From: Anaerolineales bacterium
Lineage (GTDB): Bacteria; Chloroflexota; Anaerolineae; Aggregatilineales; J027
Direction of reading: 5' to 3'
DNA length: 64,000 nt
Assembly (NCBI GenBank): GCA_020634155.1
Contig: JACKCI010000002.1
Coordinates: forward strand, 1,116,001 to 1,180,000
Under the pieces are notes generated by a model that did no database searches, was not told the DNA's origin, and saw nothing but the letters and a program-made list of their open reading frames with translations. The position numbers were made by a program, and so were the translations under genes. Positions 43,249 through 52,488 of this stretch are shown piece after piece (within the stretch, counting starts at the first letter, position 1; each line of letters starts with the position of its first letter).

Positions 43249-44121
43249 TCAACTATAGCACGCGCCGTCCTCACTACTTAGAGGCTTTAAGCGGCCTTGA
43301 CCTTTCTCATCGGCTCGAAACTGTGCCGCCATTACTACGGTATCATGCGGAAAAACGATGATGGGGTCATGCTCTAGCGCCCATTTTTGCCAACGGCGTT
43401 TGGTCTCTAGTGTGACCAACGGCTCGACATCATAGGCCGTCATCCATCCTAGTTTCTCAAATTGGATGGCGTAAGTGGCAAGGTCACAGGGGAAGAAAAG
43501 GCTCTGTCCACCATCTTCAATGACCACACTCATGTGGCCGGGAGTATGACCGGGTGTCACCACCCCGCGTATCCCCGCCAAAAATTCCTCGTCTCCATCC
43601 AACAGCCGCATCTGACCACTAGCCACCAACGGCTCAAAATTGAAATTGATATAGGTGGCGCGGGTGCGTTCATTAGGGTTGCTGGCATCCTGATACTCAC
43701 GGCATTGGACGACATGCTCGGCATTGGGGAAGGTCGGGATTAGATTTCCTTCAGCATCGAAGGAGGTATTGCCCTCGCAATGGTCGCCGTGTAAATGGGT
43801 GTTAATTACAAGGTCTATATCACTAGGTTGCAGGCCTAAGCGAGCGAGGCCATCTAGCAGCGTGCCGTGTGGATGGCTGAGGTGCCACTGCTCGACCATC
43901 TTGGGTGGCATCTTGAAGCCCATGCCTGTATCGACAAGGATATTTTTGCCATGTGCTTTAACCAGTAAGCAGTTAAGACACATGGGGATATGATGCTCGG
44001 CGTTGGGGGTCTGATAGCGTGACCAGAGCGCACGCGGTACCAAGCCAAAGGCCCCCCCCCCATCCACATAAACCAGTCCACCGCTTATCACGTGGACTTC
44101 AAAGGCTCCGATTTGAAACAT
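43249..44121 (-). CDS. MBL-fold metallo-hydrolase
   Basis: 290-residue metallo-beta-lactamase-fold hydrolase. The metal motif LVINTHLHGDHCEGN (HxHxDH), a later His in VVTPGHTPGHMSVV and an acidic bridging residue (LFFPCDLATYAI) are present, ending with VFPHDTVVMAAQF. Such sequences include quorum-lactonase-like and organophosphate-hydrolase-like enzymes; the substrate is undetermined. AAGGA lies seven bases before the ATG. It begins nine bases after the adenosine deaminase stop. Confidence 0.87.
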   Translation of the reverse strand: MFQIGAFEVHVISGGLVYVDGGGAFGLVPRALWSRYQTPNAEHHIPMCLNCLLVKAHGKNILVDTGMGFKMPPKMVEQWHLSHPHGTLLDGLARLGLQPSDIDLVINTHLHGDHCEGNTSFDAEGNLIPTFPNAEHVVQCREYQDASNPNERTRATYINFNFEPLVASGQMRLLDGDEEFLAGIRGVVTPGHTPGHMSVVIEDGGQSLFFPCDLATYAIQFEKLGWMTAYDVEPLVTLETKRRWQKWALEHDPIIVFPHDTVVMAAQFRADEKGQGRLKPLSSEDGACYS

Positions 44122-44130
44122 GCCTATTCC

Positions 44131-45216
44131 TTAATATTCGGTGGTTACATCGAGTTCCTCAAAGACAGGCGCAAACTCAAGGCGCAGGGCCTCGCGCTCC
44201 TCTTCAGGCAAGAACGCGCAATCAATCGCATTCCGTAGGCATGTTTTAATATAAGATAGTGGTAATTTCAAGCCCTGTACCATCAAGGCATATTCATCGG
44301 TGAGAGTTAAATCATGGATAGCGGGGTCGTCAGTGTTGATGGTGACGTTGGCCTTGACATAGTGTAGGTCAATCAGGGGGTGATACTGTAGTTTCGTGAC
44401 TACCCCAGTCTGGATATTAGAAGTTGGGCAGACCTCAAAATAGACTCCACTATCAAGCGCCAGTTGCAGGGCTTGCGAGTCCTCAACCGTGCGGACGCCA
44501 TGCCCAATGCGGCGTGTACCGATGCGCTCAATGGCGTGCGTCACGTTTTCAGGGCCATACCATTCGCCAGCGTGGATGGTGACCCCTAACCCGACCCGAT
44601 GCGCTTCATCAAAAATCTCCGCGAAGGGTTCCGCCGGAAAGCCGACCTCATTCCCGCACAGGTCAACCCCCACCACACCTCGATCCATAAAATCAATAGC
44701 AGTTTGCAGCATCTCCCAGCCAATCTCCACGCTTTCATGGCGGTTCATGGCAACAATGAGGTTGACCTTGATATTGGCACGTTTAGCAGTTTGGGCGACT
44801 GCGTCTGTCACCCAGTCAACCACATCAGCAAGGGGGAAATTCATCAATTTGGCTTGGGCGTAGGGTGTAAAACGTAACTCCATATAACGGATATTATCAG
44901 CCGCTGCATCCTCCACCACCTCTGCTGTAATCCGCCGAATCACCTCCTCAGAGATGAACAGTTGGCGCAGAAAGCTAAACTTGCTGAGGAAGCTCTTATG
45001 GGTGGCGGGGTCTTCGGGCATCATCTGAACATAGGGACGGAGAAAAGCTGCATCATAGGCTGGCAAGGGTATATTATTGGCCTCAGCCACCTCTACTAAA
45101 GTCTCCACACGGATGGCCCCCTCAAGGTGGCGGTGCAGTTCAATTTTAGGCATCGCCTTGAATACTTCCCATAGGCGCGAATTGCGAGTGACAACATCAG
45201 TTACTTTGAAAGCCAC
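44131..45216 (-). CDS. add: Adenosine deaminase
   Basis: 361-residue zinc TIM-barrel amidohydrolase that converts adenosine to inosine (purine salvage). Motifs: MPKIELHRHLEGAI (zinc HxH), VGVDLCGNEVGFP, TIHAGEWYGPENV (zinc His, catalytic Glu region), RRIGHGVRTVED, and NTDDPAIHDLTLTDEY (catalytic/zinc Asp). Starts with GTG (VAFKVTDVV), with AAGGG upstream. The histidine kinase gene ends 15 bases before it, so the two are in one transcript; adenosine versus adenine/other deaminase activity is not separable by sequence alone. Confidence 0.9.
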   Translation of the reverse strand: MAFKVTDVVTRNSRLWEVFKAMPKIELHRHLEGAIRVETLVEVAEANNIPLPAYDAAFLRPYVQMMPEDPATHKSFLSKFSFLRQLFISEEVIRRITAEVVEDAAADNIRYMELRFTPYAQAKLMNFPLADVVDWVTDAVAQTAKRANIKVNLIVAMNRHESVEIGWEMLQTAIDFMDRGVVGVDLCGNEVGFPAEPFAEIFDEAHRVGLGVTIHAGEWYGPENVTHAIERIGTRRIGHGVRTVEDSQALQLALDSGVYFEVCPTSNIQTGVVTKLQYHPLIDLHYVKANVTINTDDPAIHDLTLTDEYALMVQGLKLPLSYIKTCLRNAIDCAFLPEEEREALRLEFAPVFEELDVTTEY

Positions 45217-45231
45217 GACCCTTTGCCTTTC

Positions 45232-47709
45232 TTATAATGGGAGATCAAAGACAAAGGTACTCCCTTTGCCGACTTGACTTTCGACATGGACTCTCCCTCC
45301 ATGCGCTTCGACAATCTGTTTGACAATCGCCAACCCTAGCCCGATTCCACGTTTACCAGTGCCGGGCACGCGATAAAAGCGCTCAAATACACGGTGAACC
45401 TTGTCAACGGCGATGCCCTGCCCTTCATCTTGCACAACAATCCGCGCCCATTGCTGGTGTTGCAAACCATGCACAATGATACGCTTGCCAGAGGGTGAGA
45501 ATTTGACAGCGTTACTAATCAAGTTATCGAGTACGCGGTCAATACGGGCTTGGTCTAGTTCGGTCACAAGTTCTGCTTCTGTAGTCACCATTTCAAAGAT
45601 ATGGTCGGGATACACCAGTTGCATACCCTCAATGGTTTGCCTCAGCATTGCTACTAAATCAATGGGGCGCTTTTGCAGGATGTCAGCGCTGATAGGCTCA
45701 ACTTCTAGTATATCCTCAACCAAACTGAGCATACTGCTTGCTTTGCGCTCCACAATAGCAATAGCATCTATCTGTTTCGGCGTGATAGGGCCAAAGGTCT
45801 CCTCACGCATTAGGTGCATATAACCTTGCACCAAGGCAAGGGGAGAGCGCAGATCATGGCTCACATTCTGTACCACTTCCAAACGCAACTGGTCAAGCTC
45901 TTGCAGTTCTGACGCTTGGTGTTGGGCCTCTTGTAGGAGACACGCATTCTCAATTGTGGCGGCGGCTTGGCTGGCGGCAAGCATCAACACGCGCTCATGG
46001 TCAGCAGTAAAGGCTTGTTCGGCATCCTTAGTAATACAGATGGCTCCATGCTGACCCATTGGCACCACCAATATCGAGCGGATACTGTTATCAATTCCAC
46101 CTATCTCATCAGCTGTATTGGCAAGATAGATTGGGGCGTCGCTATAAGGGAAGGGCCATTGCTCAAAGCCAACAGTGCCACACGTGGCTTGGATACGCCA
46201 CTGATTCTCATTGAATAGCGCTAACGCGATTCCTGTACATCCTAAGATAGCATATAGGCGCTCCACGACGGTTGAGCTGATGGTGCCAATGTCTTGGGTG
46301 TTGGTGATGGTCTGTGCTAAGGTCTGTAGCCCACTGACCTCGCGCAAGCGGCGCTGCATATCTTCGAAAAGCTGTGTGTTGCGGATGGCAATGGCGGTAG
46401 CACTGGCAATTGCCTCTAGTACAGCCACATCTTGCTCGGTGAAATGATCCGGTTGGTGGCTCTGTACCGAGATAATTCCGACAATTTCAGCTTGTACCAG
46501 CAATGGGAAGCATACAACATGCTTGACGGGTGAACCGTAATAGAAGACTTGGCTTGGTAGTGGATCGCGGCTGATGTCGCCAATCACAAGGGGCTGGCGA
46601 TGGGTAATAACCCATGTGCTGATGCTCTGGCTCTCCGACAGGTCCAGTTCAATATCTGCGATACGCTCATCATTATCATAGACGTGTTTGAGGGTGATGG
46701 TGTTACGGTGGGCGTTATAAAGGCCGATATAGAAGAAGCTGGCGTCCATCAGTGCGCTGACTTCACGGTAGACGATTTCCATAATCTCATCAAGATTGCG
46801 ACGGCTGATGGCAAGAGCCACCTCACTCATAGCACTCAACCGCTGGGTGCGTTCTTGAGCCTCAAGGTGCAAGGCGGCATTATAGACTGCCACCGCGGCC
46901 TCTTCTGCAAAACTGCTGGCAATGTCTGCATCCGCAAGTGAAAATGCTTGTGGGGCTGCGGCATAAAACCACATAAAGCCCATAAATTCATGATGATACA
47001 CCAATGGGATACCAAGCCAGCTTCCGCTCTCAACAAGGCCATAATAGGGACAACGGGGGTCGATGGTGCAGTCGCTAATGAGTAGGGGGTGGTGGGTTTC
47101 ACGTAGGACAGTGGTTGCTGGTGCTTCGGTTAGGTCTTCAATATCAAAAGTTGGGCCGTTAGGTTGGTTCTGGTCTATAAGATAATAGCCGTCTTTGCGG
47201 GTAGCCATCAAAATAGCCGCATTGCTATGAATCAACTTGGCGGTATGGCTCAAAATGAGTTCCAACACCTCATGGATGTCAAGCGAACTGACCGCTTTGA
47301 TAACTGTTTCAAGTGCGGCTACTTGGGCTTGTACAACACTCTCTCGCTCGATTTCTAGTAAAACCATGAACTCTCGCCGTTCCATCACGGGTGTCAGCCG
47401 TAGTTTAACGGGTAATACATGCCCATCGCGGTGTAAGGCTTGGGTTTGGAGAGTACGGGTCTCGGTATGTTGAGGGGTGTTTAAATACGCTGCACATAGC
47501 TCAAACCACTGATTCGTTATTATTTTGCGAACATGCTCGGCGGCGAAATAATTGAGGGGCAACCCCACAACTTCACCCGGCTGATACCCCACAAAATGAA
47601 CAATCTCATCTGAGGCCATGCGGATAAATCCATCAAACCCCACAATGAGTACCGCTTCCGATATATACTTGGTTGGATATGCTAAAGACTGCACACTCGA
47701 ATAACCCAC
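45232..47709 (-). CDS. PAS/GAF sensor histidine kinase
   Basis: 825-residue cytosolic kinase with no membrane helix. PAS (~10-125; AVLIVGFDGFIRMASDEIV), three GAF domains (~135-280, ~290-450, ~455-590; LGIPLVYHHEFMGFMWFYA and VVCFPLLVQAEIVGIISVQS), HisKA with VVQNVSHDLRSPLALVQGYM (phospho-acceptor His) and HATPase with NLISNAVKFSPSG, VQDEGQGIA and RGIGLGLAIVKQIV. Starts with GTG at 47709. The upstream small membrane gene ends two bases before it, so they are co-transcribed. No response regulator is adjacent. Confidence 0.92.
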   Translation of the reverse strand: MGYSSVQSLAYPTKYISEAVLIVGFDGFIRMASDEIVHFVGYQPGEVVGLPLNYFAAEHVRKIITNQWFELCAAYLNTPQHTETRTLQTQALHRDGHVLPVKLRLTPVMERREFMVLLEIERESVVQAQVAALETVIKAVSSLDIHEVLELILSHTAKLIHSNAAILMATRKDGYYLIDQNQPNGPTFDIEDLTEAPATTVLRETHHPLLISDCTIDPRCPYYGLVESGSWLGIPLVYHHEFMGFMWFYAAAPQAFSLADADIASSFAEEAAVAVYNAALHLEAQERTQRLSAMSEVALAISRRNLDEIMEIVYREVSALMDASFFYIGLYNAHRNTITLKHVYDNDERIADIELDLSESQSISTWVITHRQPLVIGDISRDPLPSQVFYYGSPVKHVVCFPLLVQAEIVGIISVQSHQPDHFTEQDVAVLEAIASATAIAIRNTQLFEDMQRRLREVSGLQTLAQTITNTQDIGTISSTVVERLYAILGCTGIALALFNENQWRIQATCGTVGFEQWPFPYSDAPIYLANTADEIGGIDNSIRSILVVPMGQHGAICITKDAEQAFTADHERVLMLAASQAAATIENACLLQEAQHQASELQELDQLRLEVVQNVSHDLRSPLALVQGYMHLMREETFGPITPKQIDAIAIVERKASSMLSLVEDILEVEPISADILQKRPIDLVAMLRQTIEGMQLVYPDHIFEMVTTEAELVTELDQARIDRVLDNLISNAVKFSPSGKRIIVHGLQHQQWARIVVQDEGQGIAVDKVHRVFERFYRVPGTGKRGIGLGLAIVKQIVEAHGGRVHVESQVGKGSTFVFDLPL

Positions 47710-47711
47710 GT

Positions 47712-48059
47712 TTATTTTCTCTTTTGTGTTGGTGTTAGGGTCTTACCATCACTGGCATACACTAACCATCCCCAATAACGCCACGTAATGACCAATCCGA
47801 TGATGATGCCTAACGTGAGGGGTATTAGGTAGGCAAGGGCGGCGGTTGTATCACCTGTCTCGTGTTCCATACGGTCAATATGGAGTATCCGCACCAATAC
47901 ACTGATGATTTCTAGACTCGCCGCGATATAAAACCAGCGGTGGCTTTGGCCCTTTTTCAAGACGGCCCCCAGCCGACGACTGAGTTCGCCTAAGACTAAC
48001 ATCATGACCATTAAGGCAACAGGCAAAACTGCACTCATCAGAACCAAGACTGCACGCAT
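47712..48059 (-). CDS. Small membrane protein, unknown function
   Basis: 115 residues with about three hydrophobic helices (~2-24, ~44-60 and ~70-90), a basic loop (RRLGAVLKKGQSHRW) and a charged C-terminal tail. No family recognised. The ATG at 48059 shares its A with the stop of the upstream gene (TAATG), implying coupling; an upstream ATG at 48104 would add 15 residues. It is followed at two bases by the histidine kinase and may act with it. Confidence 0.55.
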   Translation of the reverse strand: MRAVLVLMSAVLPVALMVMMLVLGELSRRLGAVLKKGQSHRWFYIAASLEIISVLVRILHIDRMEHETGDTTAALAYLIPLTLGIIIGLVITWRYWGWLVYASDGKTLTPTQKRK

Positions 48060-48358
48060 TAGTGATGGCCCTGCTTGGTCATTTGCCGATACAAAAACAA
48101 GCATAATCCTAGCAAAGTCGCCCCTCCAATAAAACTCAGCCCATCACCAACCCAATCTCCTCCCCATCGATTAAGGCTTGCATAGCGGGCGCTGGCAAAC
48201 CCTAGCGTCAATACCGGAATGGCGTAGAACTGATAGCGCGTCTTCTCTCCAGAACTGCTTTCATAAAATCGAGCAATCAATGCCAAAATAAAGATAAGAA
48301 AGGCGATGCAAAACCACGCAATCAAATGCAGACTTTGGCTCAAGCTGATGGTGTCCAT
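48059..48358 (-). CDS. Small membrane protein, unknown function
   Basis: 99 residues, three hydrophobic helices (~8-28, ~44-58 and ~70-92) separated by short charged loops (RFYESSSGEKTRYQF, ASLNRWGGDWVGDG). No family recognised. It is the first gene of a minus-strand run (two membrane proteins, histidine kinase, adenosine deaminase, metallo-hydrolase). The 136-base gap behind it holds the secA terminator. Confidence 0.55.
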   Translation of the reverse strand: MDTISLSQSLHLIAWFCIAFLIFILALIARFYESSSGEKTRYQFYAIPVLTLGFASARYASLNRWGGDWVGDGLSFIGGATLLGLCLFLYRQMTKQGHH

Positions 48359-48456
48359 AGTGATTATTACAATAGCATATTCTGAAATCTCACGATACTT
48401 GTTAGACGGGGACTTAACCGCTTTCTAACGGCTTTGATAAGAAAATAGAACTAAGC

Positions 48457-48487
48457 CTGCCCTATGGCTGCATCAACCATAGGGCAG
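48457..48487 (-). terminator. Hairpin terminator downstream of secA
   Basis: Perfect 11-pair stem CTGCCCTATGG (48457-48467) / CCATAGGGCAG (48477-48487) with a nine-base loop, eight bases beyond the secA stop. The minus-strand sequence after it is T-rich but has no clean T run, so termination may be partial. Confidence 0.6.
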
Positions 48488-48494
48488 ATTGGAG

Positions 48495-51317
48495 TTAGCG
48501 TCGTGCGGAGGTTAGTTGTTTGCTTTCCATGTCTTCGCGGTAGTGGCAATGCTTGTATTTCTTGCCGCTTCCACACCAACAAGGGTCATTACGTCCAAGT
48601 TTTTCAGCGGTGGTAGCCCGCACGGGTTCGGGTTTACTAGCGGCACCCGCACTGCCTCCACTAGCCGAGAGAACAATTTTGCCCTCATGGATATTGGTTG
48701 CCAGCATCTGTTCGCGTTGGCGCATCCCGACACGGTAGATATTGCGGATAGCAAGGCTTTGGATTTCTTCTTGCATGGCCTCCCACATATTGAATGCTTC
48801 AATTTTGTATTCAACCAGTGGGTCGCGTTGGCGCAAGGCTTGGAGGCCGATACCCTCGCGCAGTACATCAAGGTCAGTCAGGTGACGTACCCATAAACTA
48901 TCAATGGCATGGAGCAAGGCGCGGCGTTCAATGGTTGCCATTTGCTCTGGCCCGCCAATGTCGCTCATGATAGTCTCATAGGCCGTCAACGCTCCCTTCA
49001 ACAGCATGACCTCAATCTCATCCGCCGAGCCACCCCTATCAAGTGTTTCAGGGGTGATGTTAGGTGGGACTGGGTAGATGGTCAATGCTTGGCGATAGAG
49101 TTCGTCTAAATCCCATGCGTCAGCTTCCCCAACCAACTGCTGTTCACAGAGAGCCGCAATTTCTTCTGCAATTAGGGCATGGATACGCTCACGCAATTCA
49201 TTATGGTCAGCGTACAGGATTTCATCACGTTGTTTATATGTGGCTTGGCGTTGTTTATTGACCACATCGTCATATTCCAAGACGCGTTTCCGCATATCGA
49301 AGTGATAGCCCTCAACACGGGTTTGGGCTTGGGCGATAGATCTACTAATCCAGCGGTGCTGAATCGGCACATCAGTTTCGCCAGTGAAGCGCATAATAAA
49401 GCCTTTAACACGCTCTGCACCGAACCGACGCATCAAATCATCTTCGAGCGACAGATAGAAGCGACTTTCTCCGGGGTCACCTTGCCGCCCCGACCGACCA
49501 CGCAACTGGTCGTCAATACGGCGGGCATCATGGCGCTCTGTACCGAGAACATAGAGACCGCCTGCTGCAATCACCTTGAGGCGTTCCTGCTCGACCTCGC
49601 GCTTGGATTCTGCAAGGATAGCTTTCCATTGTGCTTCTTCAAGGGTGGTGAGGTCAATGTCTTGCTTATGCAGTTTCTCTCTCGCCAAACCTTCAGGATT
49701 ACCACCAAGTAGAATGTCCACACCACGACCTGCCATGTTGGTGGCGATGGTCACGGCTCCCGGACGGCCTGCTTGAGCGATAATGGCGGCTTCACGGAAG
49801 TGCTGCTTGGCGTTCAAGACCTCATGGGCAATCCCACGCTTCTTCAATAGCTTGCTGAGGTGTTCGCTAGTGTCAATGGCTACTGTACCCACCAGAATCG
49901 GTTGTCCACGCTCAATGCGTGTTGCAATATCATCCACCACCGCCCGCCATTTGGCGTCTTCGGTGATGTAGATAATGTCTTCATGGTCGGCGCGTACAAC
50001 TGGACGATGGGTCGGAATCGCTACCACATCCAAGTCATAGATTTGTCCAAATTCGCTCTTGGAGGTCAAGGCTGTACCTGTCATACCCGCCAGCTTTTGG
50101 TACATGCGGAAGTAGTTTTGGAAGGTGATGGTACCTAGTGTCAGGTTCTCACGCTGGACTTCAACATTTTCCTTCGCTTCAATCGCTTGGTGCAAGCCTT
50201 CAGAGAAGCGCCGTCCGTGCATCAAGCGTCCGGTGAATTCATCGACAATGATGACCTGCCCATCATCGACCACATAGTCCTTATCCCGTTGATAAGCGAC
50301 CTTGGCCCGCAGCGCATTATCCAGATAGGGCAGCACGTCGGAGTTTTCGGGGCTATAGATATTATCGCCCTCCATCCGTCCGGTACGTTTATAGGCTTTT
50401 TCGATTAGCTCAACGCCCTGTTCGGTCAGATATACCGTGCGGGTTTTGAGGTCATATACATAGTCTGCGTCGGGGTCTTCGGCCTCAACTGATTCGTCTG
50501 ATGATGGTTTTAAGGGGGTCACCAGTTTGGCGAAAATTCCATATAAATCAGAGGGGGCCGCGGCTGTACCTGAGATAATTAACGGGGTACGTGCCTCGTC
50601 GATGAGGATATTGTCGATTTCGTCTACGATGGCATAGAAATGCCCGCGTTGTGTCTTTTCTTCGCGGCTCCCAACCATGTTATCGCGTAGATAATCGAAG
50701 CCAAATTCGTTATTGGTACCATAGGTGATGTCAGCAGCATAGGCCTCACGGCGCTCAATTGGGCGCAGATACTGGTAGCGGTCGTCATTGCTGGCAAAAC
50801 GTGGGTCATAGATAAAGGAGCCACGTTGCTGGGCGCTACTTTGAATAACCGCCGTCGAAACTCCCAGAAAGTTATAGACTGGCCCCATCTGTTGTACACC
50901 GACTTTGGAAAGATAGTCGTTGGGGGTAATCAGATGAGCGCCTTTGCCCGTTAAACTGTTAAGGAAGAGCGGCAAGGTCGCCACAAGGGTTTTACCTTCA
51001 CCTGTCTTCATTTCAGCGATTTTGCCTTCATACAAGACCATACCGCCAATGAGTTGCACATCGTAGTGGCGCAGTCCAATCGTGCGCTTGCTGGCTTCTC
51101 TGACTAGCGCGAAAGCCTCTGGTAGCAAATCATCAAGTTCTTCACCATCTTCTTGATGACGTTTCCGCAGGGCTTGGGCGCGTTCACGGATGGCTTCATC
51201 ACTGAGGCCTTGTATTTCGGGTTCAAGCGCGTTGATTGCATCGACACGTTGTCTATAGCGTTTGACCTGCTTTTCGTTGTAATCGCCGAAAATCAGTTTC
51301 GCCACTCGTCTGAACAT
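48495..51317 (-). CDS. secA: Protein translocase subunit SecA
   Basis: 940-residue ATPase motor of Sec protein export. Order seen: N-terminal MFRRVAKLIFGDYNEKQVKR, NBD1 with MKTGEGKTLVATLPLFLNS, DEIDNILIDEARTPLIISG (Walker B), the preprotein cross-linking region, NBD2 with TNMAGRGVDILLGGNPEGLA, the scaffold helix and the SEC-C zinc motif RNDPCWCGSGKKYKHCHY for SecB/lipid contact. ATG at 51317 is chosen over the longest frame (51488) because it has GAGGA upstream and matches SecA starts. The two-repeat membrane protein gene lies upstream. Confidence 0.97.
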   Translation of the reverse strand: MFRRVAKLIFGDYNEKQVKRYRQRVDAINALEPEIQGLSDEAIRERAQALRKRHQEDGEELDDLLPEAFALVREASKRTIGLRHYDVQLIGGMVLYEGKIAEMKTGEGKTLVATLPLFLNSLTGKGAHLITPNDYLSKVGVQQMGPVYNFLGVSTAVIQSSAQQRGSFIYDPRFASNDDRYQYLRPIERREAYAADITYGTNNEFGFDYLRDNMVGSREEKTQRGHFYAIVDEIDNILIDEARTPLIISGTAAAPSDLYGIFAKLVTPLKPSSDESVEAEDPDADYVYDLKTRTVYLTEQGVELIEKAYKRTGRMEGDNIYSPENSDVLPYLDNALRAKVAYQRDKDYVVDDGQVIIVDEFTGRLMHGRRFSEGLHQAIEAKENVEVQRENLTLGTITFQNYFRMYQKLAGMTGTALTSKSEFGQIYDLDVVAIPTHRPVVRADHEDIIYITEDAKWRAVVDDIATRIERGQPILVGTVAIDTSEHLSKLLKKRGIAHEVLNAKQHFREAAIIAQAGRPGAVTIATNMAGRGVDILLGGNPEGLAREKLHKQDIDLTTLEEAQWKAILAESKREVEQERLKVIAAGGLYVLGTERHDARRIDDQLRGRSGRQGDPGESRFYLSLEDDLMRRFGAERVKGFIMRFTGETDVPIQHRWISRSIAQAQTRVEGYHFDMRKRVLEYDDVVNKQRQATYKQRDEILYADHNELRERIHALIAEEIAALCEQQLVGEADAWDLDELYRQALTIYPVPPNITPETLDRGGSADEIEVMLLKGALTAYETIMSDIGGPEQMATIERRALLHAIDSLWVRHLTDLDVLREGIGLQALRQRDPLVEYKIEAFNMWEAMQEEIQSLAIRNIYRVGMRQREQMLATNIHEGKIVLSASGGSAGAASKPEPVRATTAEKLGRNDPCWCGSGKKYKHCHYREDMESKQLTSARR

Positions 51318-51426
51318 GATTTCCTCATTCGTTCTTTTTTGCACTCGTGGGGTGATTATAGCTACTCTATAGGTAGCCGTGAAGAGAGAGACAGATGAGG
51401 ATAGTCCCCATCTGTCGAGAGGCGGC

Positions 51427-52488
51427 TTATTGGCGGGCTTCCCATTCGCGGATGACGCGCTGCAAGAACTCGCGGACATCAGGGTCAATGACGGCTTCTA
51501 CCACATCATAATAGCGTCCATCGACCTCAATACGCAGGCTGCCATCGTAATTGGCACGAACGTGAATACTGCGGTGTTGGAAAATCGGTGTTTGCATGAG
51601 CCGATATTGCAGGAGTTCTTCAATTTGGTCGGCAATGCCTAAGCTCGCGCTAGTTGGCTCTGGCCGAATTTCAGGCACAGGCAGTTCTGTGGTGGTCGTT
51701 GTTGGCACGGAGTCCAAGCGTTTCTGGTTGGCCCATGCCCCTTGTTGTGAAACCACCGACACCCCAGCATCAAACTCTGGCAGCGGCAACCCCGCGGCTT
51801 GTGCGCCAATAATCGCCATACGCGCAAGGTCTTTAACAAGGTTAATAAAGCGCTTTGCCATACCACGATCTTGCATTTCAGTGACAGTATGGAATACCTT
51901 GTCTCCCATTTGAACAATGAGCGATCCATCACTTAGGTCACGCCAGACCCGCATAACCTCCACTGCATCATCGGGAATATCAGATGGACGTTGTTCATTA
52001 CTAGGGGATGTGATAGCCATAATTGAATCATCTTCCTCTTCATCATCAATGAGCAGGGGCGGCGTGTCTATCTCAACCTGTGGCGTTGGCATGGCTGTTG
52101 CGGCTGCAACTACAGGTATTGGCGTGGGCAGATCTGCATTGGGTAGCGGTAACGGGTCACTTAATAGGGTTGCAAGGTCTGGCTCTGGCAAATCGCTGGT
52201 TAGATCATCCATGCTGGGCAGGGGGATGTCATCAACAGATGCGCCTCGATTGGCTGACGTAGTTCCTGAACCTGCTGTCAATTGCTGATTCTGGAAAAAA
52301 TTGATCAACTGTTGAAGAAAATTAGGGAGTGGTGGTAGCCCTCTTTCTTTGCGCCGTCGCCGCTCGTTGGCACGGTAGGCAATCCAGATGACCATGCCGA
52401 GCCATACAGCAGCAAAAAAGGCTGTAACCAAGAACAGGCGCAAAATTGGGCCTTGGCTGAGAAAATCGTTAAAAGAATCACCTTGCAT
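51427..52488 (-). CDS. Membrane-anchored protein with two related C-terminal repeats, unknown function
   Basis: 353 residues. Short N-terminus, one membrane helix (~17-38, LFLVTAFFAAVWLGMVIWIAY), a basic stop-transfer stretch (RANERRRRKERG), a long Pro/Asp-rich low-complexity linker (~60-170), and two similar ~40-residue units: DGSLIVQMGDKVFHTVTEM near the middle and DGSLRIEVDGRYYDVVEAV at the C-terminus, each followed by a helix. The family is not recognised. The ATG at 52488 lies inside mutM's 3' end (11-base overlap); the longest frame (52680) is wrong because it runs through mutM. Confidence 0.65.
   Translation of the reverse strand: MQGDSFNDFLSQGPILRLFLVTAFFAAVWLGMVIWIAYRANERRRRKERGLPPLPNFLQQLINFFQNQQLTAGSGTTSANRGASVDDIPLPSMDDLTSDLPEPDLATLLSDPLPLPNADLPTPIPVVAAATAMPTPQVEIDTPPLLIDDEEEDDSIMAITSPSNEQRPSDIPDDAVEVMRVWRDLSDGSLIVQMGDKVFHTVTEMQDRGMAKRFINLVKDLARMAIIGAQAAGLPLPEFDAGVSVVSQQGAWANQKRLDSVPTTTTTELPVPEIRPEPTSASLGIADQIEELLQYRLMQTPIFQHRSIHVRANYDGSLRIEVDGRYYDVVEAVIDPDVREFLQRVIREWEARQ

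Noticed and set aside
49179..49712. 177-codon plus-strand frame opposite secA
   Set aside because: Lies entirely within secA; no Shine-Dalgarno and no recognisable domain.
51318..51488. Longer N-terminus of SecA
   Set aside because: The extra residues are Ser-rich and unlike SecA; the ATG at 51317 has a Shine-Dalgarno and matches family starts.
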